Source: Clostridia bacterium
GTDB taxonomy: Bacteria; Bacillota; Clostridia; Caldicoprobacterales; Caldicoprobacteraceae
Direction: 5' to 3'
Length of the DNA stretch: 64,000 bases
Assembly (NCBI GenBank): GCA_017577715.1
Contig: PKRC01000004.1
Coordinates: 62,001-126,000 of the forward strand
The notes beneath the pieces were generated by a model. That model did no database searches and had not been told where the DNA came from. It worked only from the letters and a program-made list of their open reading frames with translations. Position 1 is the first letter of the stretch; each line of letters opens with the position of its first letter. This document shows positions 43,181 through 51,483 of this stretch, in pieces. The position numbers were made by a program, and so were the translations under genes.

Positions 43181-44677
43181 TCAGCCGTTTTCGATGTCTT
43201 CAAACAGTAACTCTAGCTCTTCATCGGTATAAGTATGCTGCTGGAACTTGTTGAAATCCACCTGTTTTTTCAAGGGCTTGTTTTGTGCTACTAAATATAG
43301 CCCTTGCAAATGGCGTTCATGATCGGTTATGGCTTCTTCAACAGTCTTTATACCGCTGCTATACCAGCTATATAGGATTTTGTTCATGAACGAAAGTTTA
43401 TTTTCGGCCATTATCGAATATTCAGCAGCCTGGAGTATAAGTTCATAGGGTAGCTTCCATTCCTCGGTCCATTTCAGAAAGAGCTTGCGATCAGCCGGCG
43501 TTACAGACCTTTCTTCTCCTAACCGCTCGAGGACCGCTTGTATCCGTTCATTTAGCTCTTGTTTTTTCTTGAGGTATTCTTTGATATCCTCTTTTGTGCG
43601 CAGGCCTTTTTCTACCCAGCGCTTTAGTACGGCATCTACCATTTCAAAGCTGGTGCTCAGCTTTCTGCGCACGCATTGTTTGCATGCAATTAATATGACC
43701 TCGTGCTGTAACTGCCATTGGCTTGTCCATTTGATGTAAAAGGCCTGGTACTCGGGAGTAGGGGTGGTATCCTTGTATCCCAGTTCAAAGAGCACTTCCT
43801 TTATTTTGCTCGCTATGGTTTCCCTGTTTTCCAGGTACTGGTTTATTTGCTGAGGAGTTTTGAGCCCTAGCCTATTGAAGTTTTCCAATATTTTGTCTAG
43901 ATAACCAAAACTGGGCGAGCTGGTTTTGGTTGTTTCCTTGCAGGCCTGGAGTATGGTATTGAGCGAAAAGCCCCACACATCCCGCCACTTTTTATAAAGC
44001 TCCAGTTCGGCCTTGGTGGGTGCACGATGAATTCCCAGGTATTTGAGTATGGCCACAGTGTCCTGATAGCACGATTCACAGCTCTCTATGTACTCTTCGG
44101 CTTTTTGCAAAGTGTTTATTCCGTCCCTAGCCCATTGCTGTGCTATTTTGTCCAGATAGTTGATGCTAATGTTAGGTCCTTTCTTCGATATATAAAACCG
44201 TATCATCATGAGCACGACTTCTTTGGGCAGTTGAAGGACTTCCAGCCAATCGTATATTTTGAGGTATTCCTGCGGTGTAAGCAGCCGTTTATCGAAGATG
44301 AGCTGCAGATTTTGGTTGAAATCTCTGTACTTGTACAGCGTATTCTCGACGTCCAAATTTTTATTATAGAGAATATCCTTTATGTTAAAGTATTGTACGG
44401 CGAACTTCCCATCCTCGTTTTCAATAATTTTCAATATACCCTGTCTTTCCCAGTAATGAAATGCGTTGACGACTACCTCTTGTTCAAGCTCCAAGGCTTT
44501 AGCAAAGCTTTCCAGAGAATTTTCGGCGTATTCTGGATAATAGCACTGCTTGAGCCCGTAAAGATACACCTTTACGAAATCGCCCGGAGCTTTTAACATG
44601 AATTCCTGTATGAATAGGTTTTCTACCGGGGTCACATCAAACATATGGTAGTTGTTGTTAAACGAACACAGAGCCAT
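43181..44677 (-). CDS. DnaD-domain primosome protein with four tandem repeats
   Basis: 498 residues. An N-terminal winged-helix-like domain (about 1-100) is followed by four DnaD/DnaB2-type helical repeats of about 80-95 residues. Each carries a K-W/DWL-EVILxAxK...YLDKIL...W-G pattern (starting near 120, 215, 300 and 390). Usual clostridial DnaD proteins have one or two. It probably remodels DNA and helps the adjacent loader place the helicase. ATG 44677 has GAGG 9 bases upstream; the longer frame to 44728 lacks an SD. Confidence 0.82.
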   Translation of the reverse strand: MALCSFNNNYHMFDVTPVENLFIQEFMLKAPGDFVKVYLYGLKQCYYPEYAENSLESFAKALELEQEVVVNAFHYWERQGILKIIENEDGKFAVQYFNIKDILYNKNLDVENTLYKYRDFNQNLQLIFDKRLLTPQEYLKIYDWLEVLQLPKEVVLMMIRFYISKKGPNISINYLDKIAQQWARDGINTLQKAEEYIESCESCYQDTVAILKYLGIHRAPTKAELELYKKWRDVWGFSLNTILQACKETTKTSSPSFGYLDKILENFNRLGLKTPQQINQYLENRETIASKIKEVLFELGYKDTTPTPEYQAFYIKWTSQWQLQHEVILIACKQCVRRKLSTSFEMVDAVLKRWVEKGLRTKEDIKEYLKKKQELNERIQAVLERLGEERSVTPADRKLFLKWTEEWKLPYELILQAAEYSIMAENKLSFMNKILYSWYSSGIKTVEEAITDHERHLQGLYLVAQNKPLKKQVDFNKFQQHTYTDEELELLFEDIENG

Positions 44678-44740
44678 AAAAATCATCCTCGTTATAAAGG
44701 CTTTATCTCCATTATATGATACCAGCAAACCCGGATAATA

Positions 44741-44929
44741 TCAACGTGTGAAAGGGATTGTTTGCTGCAGACGGGATAGGCTTAATGGCTCACTTAAGGC
44801 CATTCTTAGCACTTCATTTAAAAATGCTATTCTTTTTGCCATTTCCAATTGTCTACTAATCTCTTCTGCCGTTTTTCCGTGTGTAGGTCTTCCATCCAGA
44901 AGTTTTGGTTGCAATGAGAGTATTTGCAT
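44741..44929 (-). CDS. doubtful small ORF upstream of the dnaD-like gene
   Basis: A 62-codon frame with a helical, charged composition (EEISRQLEMAKRIAFLNEVL) and no recognised family. It has no convincing ribosome binding site, and a possible promoter (TTGACC ... TAATCA) overlaps its ATG, which argues against translation from that start. It lies in the 437-bp gap between the dnaD-like gene and the first Rrf2 gene. Confidence 0.2.
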   Translation of the reverse strand: MQILSLQPKLLDGRPTHGKTAEEISRQLEMAKRIAFLNEVLRMALSEPLSLSRLQQTIPFTR

Positions 44930-44997
44930 GATTAGTATGTCCAGTTAAAAGGTCAAAAATTACAATAAAAATTTTCAAATATCGGGAAAAAATATGT

Positions 44998-45026
44998 TTG
45001 ACAATATAAAGCAAGTATAGTAATAT
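44998..45026 (+). promoter_or_regulatory. sigma-A promoter of the first Rrf2 gene
   Basis: TTGACA (44998-45003), 17 bases, TAATAT (45021-45026). TATAGTAA (45016-45023) overlapping the -10 is the inverse of the TTACTATA elements before metY, suggesting autoregulation. Confidence 0.75.
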
Positions 45027-45114
45027 TTATGAATAACAGTAATCATATAGGATTAGTAGAAAAAGATCGTTGGGCATTATTTAATGAAGAAAGGAGGGGC
45101 AGAGCAGAGCGCAA

Positions 45115-45567
45115 ATGAAGATATCCACTAGAGGTAGATATGGGTTGAGAGCCATTGTTGACCTGGCTTTATACTCAAATTCAAAAGGCGGGTATACGGC
45201 GCTAAACAGCATAGCCGAAAGGCAGGGCATTTCGGAAAAGTATCTCGAGCAGGTGTTTAACGCGCTTAAGAAGGCGGGCATGGTAAAGAGCATTAAAGGT
45301 TCGCGCGGCGGATATATATTGGCCTGCGATAGCGCCAGCACTACAGTTGGGGATGTACTGAGGGTATTGGAAGGCGAGCTTTCGATAGTGGAGCCATCCC
45401 AGCAGGATACCGGCATGCAGGATGTAATGGAGAAATTCCTGGAGAAAAACCTTTGGAGCAAGATAAACGATAGGATCAACAACGTGTTAAATTCCATAAC
45501 CATCGAAGACCTGGTAAATGAATATAGAAAGATGATGGAAGCATCGGCATTGATTTACTATATTTAA
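45115..45567 (+). CDS. Rrf2-family regulator, CymR-like
   Basis: 150 residues. The Rrf2 winged helix opens MKISTRGRYGLRA, with the recognition region ISEKYLEQVFNALKKAGMVKS (about 42-62) and the RGGY wing. There is no Cys triad, so no iron-sulfur cluster, as in CymR, the cysteine-metabolism repressor that works in complex with CysK. The C-terminus ends Tyr-Tyr-Ile. AAAGGAGGGG lies about 16 bases before the ATG, longer than usual. It sits directly before metY, another Rrf2 gene and cysK, which supports a sulfur role. Confidence 0.85.
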   Translation: MKISTRGRYGLRAIVDLALYSNSKGGYTALNSIAERQGISEKYLEQVFNALKKAGMVKSIKGSRGGYILACDSASTTVGDVLRVLEGELSIVEPSQQDTGMQDVMEKFLEKNLWSKINDRINNVLNSITIEDLVNEYRKMMEASALIYYI

Positions 45568-45588
45568 TTGATTTACTATAATTTAGTA
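45550..45588 (+). repeat. direct repeats and dyad before metY, candidate operator
   Basis: TTGATTTACTATA occurs twice (45550-45562 and 45568-45580) with an 18-bp period, and TACTA-N5-TAGTA forms a dyad (45574-45588). TATAAT (45577-45582) within it could be a -10 element. The first repeat overlaps the end of the Rrf2 gene. Confidence 0.5.
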
Positions 45589-45622
45589 GACTTTATATCC
45601 TGTATCTAGGGGGTTGATACAA

Positions 45623-46915
45623 GTGAGCCAAAGAAAGCTTGGGTTTGACACGCTGCAGGTACATGCAGGTCAGCTTCCCGATCCGGTTACAGGAGCAAGA
45701 GCTGTGCCCATATATCAAACCACGTCCTATGTCTTTAAGGATACCGATCATGCTGCTAAGCTATTTGCCCTTCAGGAGGAAGGCAACATATACACCAGGA
45801 TCATGAATCCCACCACCGATGTCTTCGAAAAGAGGATGGCAGCTCTAGAAGGCGGTGTGGGAGCCCTGGCTGTGGCCTCGGGATCGGCGGCTATCACGTA
45901 TGCTATTTTGAATATCGCATCAGCCGGGGATGAGATAGTATCTGCCAGCACGTTGTACGGCGGGACCTACAACCTGTTTTCCGTGACGCTCGGCAAGTTT
46001 GGCATAAAGGTGATATTTGTAAATCCCGATGATCCCGATAATTTTAGAAAAGCTATTACAGACAGGACCAAAGCCCTGTTCGTTGAGACCATAGGAAATC
46101 CAGGTATAAACTTGGTGGACATTGAAGCAGTAGCTAGGATTGCACACGACAATGGCATCCCCCTCATCGTCGATAACACCTTTGGCACCCCTTACCTTAT
46201 AAGGCCTATAGAATACGGGGCCGATATAGTGGTACATTCGGCCACTAAGTTTATAGGCGGGCATGGCACATCGATAGGCGGGGTGATAGTGGATGGTGGA
46301 AAATTCGATTGGGAAGCCAGCGGGAAGTTCCCTGGCCTTACGCAGCCCGATTCCAGCTATCATGGATTGGTTTATACCAAAGCCTTTGGTCCTGCAGCCT
46401 ATATCATGAAGGCCAGGGCCCAGCTGTTACGGGATACAGGGGCCTGCATAAGCCCGTTTAACTCATTCCTCTTGCTGATGGGCCTTGAGACCCTGTCCTT
46501 GAGGGTGGAAAAGCACGTGTCAAATACCAGAAAGATTGTGGAATATTTGAAATCCCATCCGGCGGTTTCATGGGTCAATTATCCAAACCTTGAGGGGAAC
46601 AAATACTATCAACTGGCCCAAAAGTATTTCCCCAAAGGAGCGGGGTCTATATTCACTTTTGGAATAAAAGGCGATATAGATACCTGCAAGAGGTTTATAA
46701 ATAGCCTGGAGATATTCTCCCATTTGGCTAATGTGGCCGATGCCAAATCCCTTGTGATCCATCCTGCAAGTACCACTCATGCTCAGCTGTCCGAAGAGGA
46801 GCAGCGCGCCGCCGGCGTTACGCCTGACATGATTAGGATATCAGTAGGCATAGAGGATGCAGATGACCTGATATACGACCTGGATCAGGCTTTGAGAAAG
46901 GCAGTGAAGGGTTGA
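45623..46915 (+). CDS. metY: O-acetylhomoserine sulfhydrylase (aminocarboxypropyltransferase)
   Basis: PLP enzyme that makes homocysteine (or methionine with methanethiol) from O-acetylhomoserine. 430 residues of the Cys/Met-metabolism PLP family. The PLP Lys is near residue 209 in HSATKFIGGHGT, and the long internal loop and YTRIMNPTTDVFEKR segment are MetY-like rather than MetB-like. GTG 45623 has AGGGGG 9 bases upstream; the in-frame TTG 45614 is a weaker choice. Operon with the next Rrf2 gene (2 bp gap). Confidence 0.93.
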   Translation: MSQRKLGFDTLQVHAGQLPDPVTGARAVPIYQTTSYVFKDTDHAAKLFALQEEGNIYTRIMNPTTDVFEKRMAALEGGVGALAVASGSAAITYAILNIASAGDEIVSASTLYGGTYNLFSVTLGKFGIKVIFVNPDDPDNFRKAITDRTKALFVETIGNPGINLVDIEAVARIAHDNGIPLIVDNTFGTPYLIRPIEYGADIVVHSATKFIGGHGTSIGGVIVDGGKFDWEASGKFPGLTQPDSSYHGLVYTKAFGPAAYIMKARAQLLRDTGACISPFNSFLLLMGLETLSLRVEKHVSNTRKIVEYLKSHPAVSWVNYPNLEGNKYYQLAQKYFPKGAGSIFTFGIKGDIDTCKRFINSLEIFSHLANVADAKSLVIHPASTTHAQLSEEEQRAAGVTPDMIRISVGIEDADDLIYDLDQALRKAVKG

Positions 46916-46917
46916 CT

Positions 46918-47367
46918 ATGACTATCTCGACTAGGGGAAGGTATGGGGTTAAAGCCATGTTGGAGTTGGCGCTCAACTCTTCAGAAGATAGTGTCCCAGT
47001 AAAAAGCATTGCCGAAAGGCGTAACATTCCGGGGAAATACCTTGAGCAGGTGCTGTCTGCCCTTAAAAAAGCTGGGCTGGTAAAAAGCCTCCGGGGACCT
47101 ACGGGAGGCTATATGCTCGCCAAGCCTGCCGAGCAAATTACGGTGGGCGACATCTTGAGAGCACTGGAAGGTGATTTGGCTCCTGTCAAATGCGTAAAGC
47201 AAGGACAAAAGAAGGAGAAGTGCGTAAGGGAAAGCCAGTGCATAACCAAGTATGTATGGGCTAGAATAAGGGATGAACTGAACCAAGTGGTAGATGGCAT
47301 TACCCTGAAGGATTTGGCTGATGCTTATCAGGAAGAAGTAATTGATGGATATATGTATTATATCTGA
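46918..47367 (+). CDS. Rrf2-family regulator with Cys triad (IscR-like sensor)
   Basis: 149 residues, about half identical to the first Rrf2 protein in the DNA-binding half (TISTRGRYGVKAM, GKYLEQVLSALKKAGLVKSLRG). Unlike it, this one carries three Cys (92, 102, 108; C-x9-C-x5-C) at the place where IscR/NsrR bind an iron-sulfur cluster. The C-terminus also ends Tyr-Tyr-Ile. ATG 46918 has GAAGGG 6 bases upstream. It is sandwiched between metY and cysK, so it probably links cysteine supply to cluster status. Confidence 0.88.
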   Translation: MTISTRGRYGVKAMLELALNSSEDSVPVKSIAERRNIPGKYLEQVLSALKKAGLVKSLRGPTGGYMLAKPAEQITVGDILRALEGDLAPVKCVKQGQKKEKCVRESQCITKYVWARIRDELNQVVDGITLKDLADAYQEEVIDGYMYYI

Positions 47368-47436
47368 ATCTTCACTATAAAGTCTTGAAGAAAAATATGA
47401 ATTTCAATAAAATCTTTTTAAGGAAGGGATGATATT

Positions 47437-48372
47437 ATGGCCAGGATTGCAAAGACATTAACGGATCTCATAGGCAATACTCCTCTGTTGGAATTGACCA
47501 ATTACAGTGAAGTTAACGGCTTAAAGGCCCGTTTGATTGCAAAGCTGGAGTACTTCAACCCCGGTGGAAGCGTCAAGGATAGAATAGGCTTTGCGATGAT
47601 TGAGGATGCTGAGAGAAGGGGCTTGATAGATAAAAATTCCACCATTATTGAGCCCACCAGCGGCAACACGGGCATTGCGCTGGCACTAGTAGCGGCTGCT
47701 AAGGGTTACAGGCTGATCCTTACCATGCCGGATACCATGAGCCTTGAACGAAGAAGCCTTTTAAAGGCCCTGGGTGCAGAGCTGGTATTGACCCCAGGGG
47801 CTGAGGGCATGAGGGGGGCTATTAGGAAGGCTGAGGAGTTGGCAGCCAGCATACCCGGTTCGTTTATGCCGCAACAGTTTAAGAACCCTGCCAATCCCGA
47901 AATTCACAGGCGTACGACCGCCGAGGAGATATGGCGTGATACCGACGGAGAAGTTGATATATTGGTAGCAGGGGTGGGAACAGGCGGCACAATTACCGGT
48001 GTCGGAGAGGTTTTGAAACAGCGTAAACCCGATATAAAGGTTATAGCCGTAGAGCCCTTTGATTCACCGGTGCTGTCGGGAGGTAAACCGGGTCCGCATA
48101 AGATTCAGGGCATAGGGGCTGGGTTTATACCCGAGGTTCTCAATACCAGCATTATAGATGAGGTCATAACGGTGAAAACCGAGGAGGCTTACAGCACTTC
48201 TCGAGCTCTTGCAAGGACCGAGGGTTTGCTGGTAGGGATATCTTCCGGCGCAGCCGCTTTTGCAGCCACCCAGGTTGCCAAACGAAAGGAAAATGAGGGC
48301 AAAACCATAGTGGTAATATTGCCCGATACAGGTGAGAGGTATCTATCGACGGACCTATTTAAAGAAGTCTAG
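47437..48372 (+). CDS. cysK: cysteine synthase (O-acetylserine sulfhydrylase)
   Basis: PLP enzyme making cysteine from O-acetylserine and sulfide. 311 residues. The PLP Lys is near 47 in GGSVKDR, the substrate loop is TSGNTG, and the PLP phosphate loop is GTGGTITG. SD AAGGAAGGGATG. No serine acetyltransferase gene (cysE) is in the window. CysK proteins bind partners through their C-terminal Ile, which is relevant to the two adjacent Rrf2 proteins. Confidence 0.96.
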   Translation: MARIAKTLTDLIGNTPLLELTNYSEVNGLKARLIAKLEYFNPGGSVKDRIGFAMIEDAERRGLIDKNSTIIEPTSGNTGIALALVAAAKGYRLILTMPDTMSLERRSLLKALGAELVLTPGAEGMRGAIRKAEELAASIPGSFMPQQFKNPANPEIHRRTTAEEIWRDTDGEVDILVAGVGTGGTITGVGEVLKQRKPDIKVIAVEPFDSPVLSGGKPGPHKIQGIGAGFIPEVLNTSIIDEVITVKTEEAYSTSRALARTEGLLVGISSGAAAFAATQVAKRKENEGKTIVVILPDTGERYLSTDLFKEV

Positions 48373-48387
48373 GAAGGGAGATGAGAT

Positions 48388-49305
48388 ATGCCAATAAAGA
48401 TCCCCAACGACCTGCCAGCTGCTGAAACATTGATCAATGAAAATATATTCGTGATGTTTGAAGACAGAGCTCTGCATCAGGATATCAGGCCTTTACAGAT
48501 CGTGATACTAAATCTCATGCCCAATAAGATAGTGACCGAGACTCAAATATTGCGCCTCCTGGGGAATTCGCCTTTGCAGGTAGATATAGTGCTGCTTCAT
48601 CCCAAGAGCCATGTGTCCAAGAATACCTCCAAGGAGCACCTTACAAAGTTCTACACCACCTTCGATGAAATCCGCGATCAGAAGTTTGATGGGATGATTA
48701 TAACGGGTGCGCCGGTAGAACATCTTGAATTTGAAGAGGTGGATTACTGGGAGGAGCTTAAGGAGATAATGAAGTGGAGCAAGACCCACGTCTTCTCCAC
48801 CTTCCATATATGTTGGGCAGCTCAGGCTGGGCTTTATTATCACTATGGAATACCCAAATATAAGCTGCCACAAAAGATGTTTGGAGTATTCCCCCATAGG
48901 GTGTGCAAAAAGAACGAAAAGTTGCTGAGAGGCTTTGATGATGTATTCTATGTACCGCATTCCAGGCACACCGAGGTGAGAAGGGAGGATATACTCAAAG
49001 TTCCCGAGCTTGAGATTTTGGCTGAGTCGGAAGAAGCGGGGGTTTATATAGTTGTTTCTAAAAATGGTAGGCAGGTATTTGTAACAGGCCATTCCGAATA
49101 CGATCCCCTTACGCTCAAGGAGGAATATGAGAGGGACAAATCCAAGGGGCTTAATATAAATCTGCCGAAGAATTATTTTCCAGGGGATGATCCAAACGCT
49201 ACGCCTATTGTAAATTGGCGTAGCCATGCAAACTTGCTGTTTGCCAACTGGCTAAACTACTATGTATATCAGGAGACACCGTATAATCTAGATGAGATAA
49301 GCTAA
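48388..49305 (+). CDS. metA: homoserine O-acetyltransferase (MetA family)
   Basis: Activates homoserine for methionine synthesis. 305 residues. The catalytic Cys142 is in ICWAAQ and the His/Glu pair is in GHSEYD. Residue 111 is Glu (GAPVE), the determinant of acetyl-CoA use in B. cereus MetA; succinyl-specific enzymes have Gly. This fits with MetY, which uses O-acetylhomoserine. SD GGAAGGGAGATGAG. It follows cysK by 15 bp, the same operon. Confidence 0.95.
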   Translation: MPIKIPNDLPAAETLINENIFVMFEDRALHQDIRPLQIVILNLMPNKIVTETQILRLLGNSPLQVDIVLLHPKSHVSKNTSKEHLTKFYTTFDEIRDQKFDGMIITGAPVEHLEFEEVDYWEELKEIMKWSKTHVFSTFHICWAAQAGLYYHYGIPKYKLPQKMFGVFPHRVCKKNEKLLRGFDDVFYVPHSRHTEVRREDILKVPELEILAESEEAGVYIVVSKNGRQVFVTGHSEYDPLTLKEEYERDKSKGLNINLPKNYFPGDDPNATPIVNWRSHANLLFANWLNYYVYQETPYNLDEIS

Positions 49306-49383
49306 AATCTAAATAAAGGGATTGATTATTAGCATAAGCAGGTGTATGATGTAAGGAGAAAAAAGAATAAAGGGGGTAGTGCT

Positions 49384-49587
49384 ATGGCACAGGTGACCAA
49401 GGACATGACCATTGCCCAGGTGCTGCAGATTGATCGAAGTACAGTGCCCATTTTCCTACGGTTTGGCATGCACTGTCTGGGATGTCCTATATCCACCGGT
49501 GAGACGCTGGAAGAGGCATCGGCGGTTCACGGGATCGATGTAGACGAATTGGTAAAGGCGCTTAACGAGCACCTGAAGGATAAGTGA
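49384..49587 (+). CDS. DUF1858 protein (hybrid-cluster-associated redox disulfide domain)
   Basis: 67-residue DUF1858 domain: a compact helical protein with a CLGC pair (HCLGCPIS) in the typical MHCLGCxxS setting. In other genomes the domain is found near hybrid-cluster or sulfur-transfer proteins and is thought to act in redox or sulfane-sulfur chemistry; function is not established. ATG 49384 is preceded by AAAGGGGG. It follows metA by 78 bp and is closed by a long terminator, so it may be the last gene of the sulfur operon. Confidence 0.88.
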   Translation: MAQVTKDMTIAQVLQIDRSTVPIFLRFGMHCLGCPISTGETLEEASAVHGIDVDELVKALNEHLKDK

Positions 49588-49612
49588 CTTGGCGCTTTTG
49601 GTAGAGTGAATC

Positions 49613-49650
49613 AAGCCCCTTCTTGCAATAAATTGTAAGAAGGGGCTTTT
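49613..49650 (+). terminator. terminator after the DUF1858 gene
   Basis: A 17-bp stem (49613-49629 with 49632-49648, one G-T wobble) followed by T residues. Confidence 0.9.
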
Positions 49651-49868
49651 CTAATGGATATAGCTGATTGATTTAAGCTGATTTTTCTGGTATCATTTAT
49701 TGGGCGCATGGAATTGTCCAAGGGCAGTTTTTGCGTGTAATAGGTCTAATTAAAAGGTTAAGGAATTGGTAGCGTATGGGCCTTTATTAGAAGTTTTTTG
49801 TAAAAAGGGAGTATTATATAGTCATTATAGTCTTTTTTAAAGTTTAAGGAGGGAACGCGACGTCGATT

Positions 49869-51272
49869 ATGGAAAGATATGATGTGGTGATAATAGGGGC
49901 TGGGCCAGCGGGCATTTTTACGGCTCTTGAACTTGTCAAGCAAAATAAGGGATTGAAGGTGTTGATGGTAGACAAAGGGCCCCATTTAAATAGGAGGGCA
50001 TGCCCTGCACGGGAAACGGGGAAATGTGCCAACTGTCATCCCTGTGCCATAGTAAGCGGATGGGGCGGCGCAGGGGCTTTCAGCGATGGTAAGCTGACCC
50101 AGAGCGCCGAAGTGGGTGGCCGCATTCTGGATTATATGGATGAGGCTGAAGCTAACCGGCTGATAAAATATGCCGATGATATATATTTAAGTTTTGGTGC
50201 TAATGCGACGCTTCATGGCGTAAATTCTGCCAGGGTAGACGAGATAAAGTACGAGGCTTTGAAGTATAACATACGGCTCATTCCATGTGGTGTAAGGCAT
50301 CTGGGCACCGAGAAGGCTATTGACGTGCTTAAAGCTATGTACGAATACCTCACCGGTCAGGCCAACGTTGAGTTTAGTCCCATGACCGAAGCTGTTGATA
50401 TAGTTGTAAGCGATGGGAAGGTTACAGGGGTTGTTGTACAAAAGCACGGGCAGAAGGAAACCATATATTGCGATTATGTGGTGGTGGCGCCGGGGCGGGC
50501 AGGAGCCGAGTGGTTATCTCAGCAGGCCAAAAAACACGGCATACCCATTTACAACAATGAAGTGGATATCGGCGTACGGGTTGAAGTGCCCAATGCGATC
50601 ATGGATCACCTCACGAAGGATTTGTATGAGGCCAAGCTGGTATACTACTCTGACACCTTTGAGAACAAGGTGAGGACTTTCTGCATGAATCCGGGCGGGG
50701 TGGTATCGGAAGAGCACTATGATGGTAAAATAGCGGTTGTAAACGGCCATAGCTATGCTGATCCTGCCCTCAAGACCGACAACACCAATTTTGCCGTGCT
50801 GGTCTCCACTCGTTTTACGCAGCCTTTCAATCAGCCCATAGAGTATGGCAAGTATATCGCTTATTTGGCCAACATGCTGACCGGCGGCGGCATCATGGTG
50901 CAGCGCTTAGGGGACCTGCTTATGGGCAGGAGAACTGACTACAGCAGGCTTAAAAAGTCGGCCACCATTCCCACTTTAAAGAGCGCTGTGCCGGGCGATT
51001 TGAGCTATGTTCTACCGCAGCGCTACCTTACATCCATAGTGGAGGCGCTAAGGGCTTTTGACAAGATAGCTCCGGGGCTGTATTCCCGCGATGTGCTGCT
51101 ATATGGCGTCGAGGTTAAATTTTATAGCAGCAAAATAGAAGTGAATAGCAAGTTTGAGACCCCTGTTAAAAACCTATACGCCATTGGGGACGGTGCGGGC
51201 ATCACTCGCGGGCTTATGCAGGCATCTGTAACCGGAATAGTGGTGGCAAGGGATATCATATCAAAGCTTTGA
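49869..51272 (+). CDS. COG2509-type FAD-dependent dehydrogenase
   Basis: 467-residue flavoprotein: N-terminal FAD dinucleotide-binding motif GAGPAG (residues 11-16), a second FAD segment GDGAGITRGL near the C-terminus. A Cys-rich insertion CPARETGKCANCHPC (about 44-58) is typical of this group of uncharacterised NAD(FAD)-utilising dehydrogenases. The four Cys could hold a metal or cluster. AAGGAGGG lies 15 bases before the ATG, rather far. The physiological electron donor is unknown; no operon partner. Confidence 0.8.
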   Translation: MERYDVVIIGAGPAGIFTALELVKQNKGLKVLMVDKGPHLNRRACPARETGKCANCHPCAIVSGWGGAGAFSDGKLTQSAEVGGRILDYMDEAEANRLIKYADDIYLSFGANATLHGVNSARVDEIKYEALKYNIRLIPCGVRHLGTEKAIDVLKAMYEYLTGQANVEFSPMTEAVDIVVSDGKVTGVVVQKHGQKETIYCDYVVVAPGRAGAEWLSQQAKKHGIPIYNNEVDIGVRVEVPNAIMDHLTKDLYEAKLVYYSDTFENKVRTFCMNPGGVVSEEHYDGKIAVVNGHSYADPALKTDNTNFAVLVSTRFTQPFNQPIEYGKYIAYLANMLTGGGIMVQRLGDLLMGRRTDYSRLKKSATIPTLKSAVPGDLSYVLPQRYLTSIVEALRAFDKIAPGLYSRDVLLYGVEVKFYSSKIEVNSKFETPVKNLYAIGDGAGITRGLMQASVTGIVVARDIISKL

Positions 51273-51320
51273 TGGGGGCTATTGCATAGAAGCAATGATA
51301 ACCTGCACTGGTTGATGTGT

Positions 51321-51395
51321 GACCCATTGGCTCAATCGGTAGAGCGCTGGGAGTTAATCCAGGTGTCTGGCGTTTGAATCGTCTATGAGTTACCG
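51321..51395 (+). pseudogene. decayed tRNA-Lys copy
   Basis: Aligns with the intact tRNA-Lys at 51924. One base is lost from the anticodon region (CTGGGAGTTAATCCAG, a 6-base loop or broken stem). C56 of the T loop is changed to T, the acceptor 3' strand is ATGAGTT instead of ATGGGTC, and the tail reads ACCG. The -10 element of the intact copy (TATAAT) corresponds to GATAAC here, so the promoter is also lost. Confidence 0.85.
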
Positions 51396-51400
51396 CTTGC

Positions 51401-51475
51401 GGCCCCGTGGTCAAGTGCTTAATACACCGCCCCTTGTCGGTGGTAACAGGGTTCTGAAGTATCTCGGGATCACCA
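51401..51475 (+). pseudogene. decayed tRNA-Glu copy
   Basis: Same length as the intact tRNA-Glu at 52005 but with a scrambled T arm (GGG-TTCTGAAG-TATC). G19 in the D loop is lost, and the anticodon loop is CCTTGTC, reading TTG (Gln) rather than TTC (Glu). Confidence 0.85.
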
Positions 51476-51483
51476 TTAAATGC

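Noticed and set aside
43485..44596. Plus-strand ORFs opposite the dnaD-like gene
   Set aside because: They are antisense shadows; the minus-strand frame has clear DnaD repeats and a ribosome binding site.
45568..45622. S-box or T-box riboswitch before metY
   Set aside because: The gap is only 55 bases and lacks any riboswitch core; the repeats are better explained as a protein operator.
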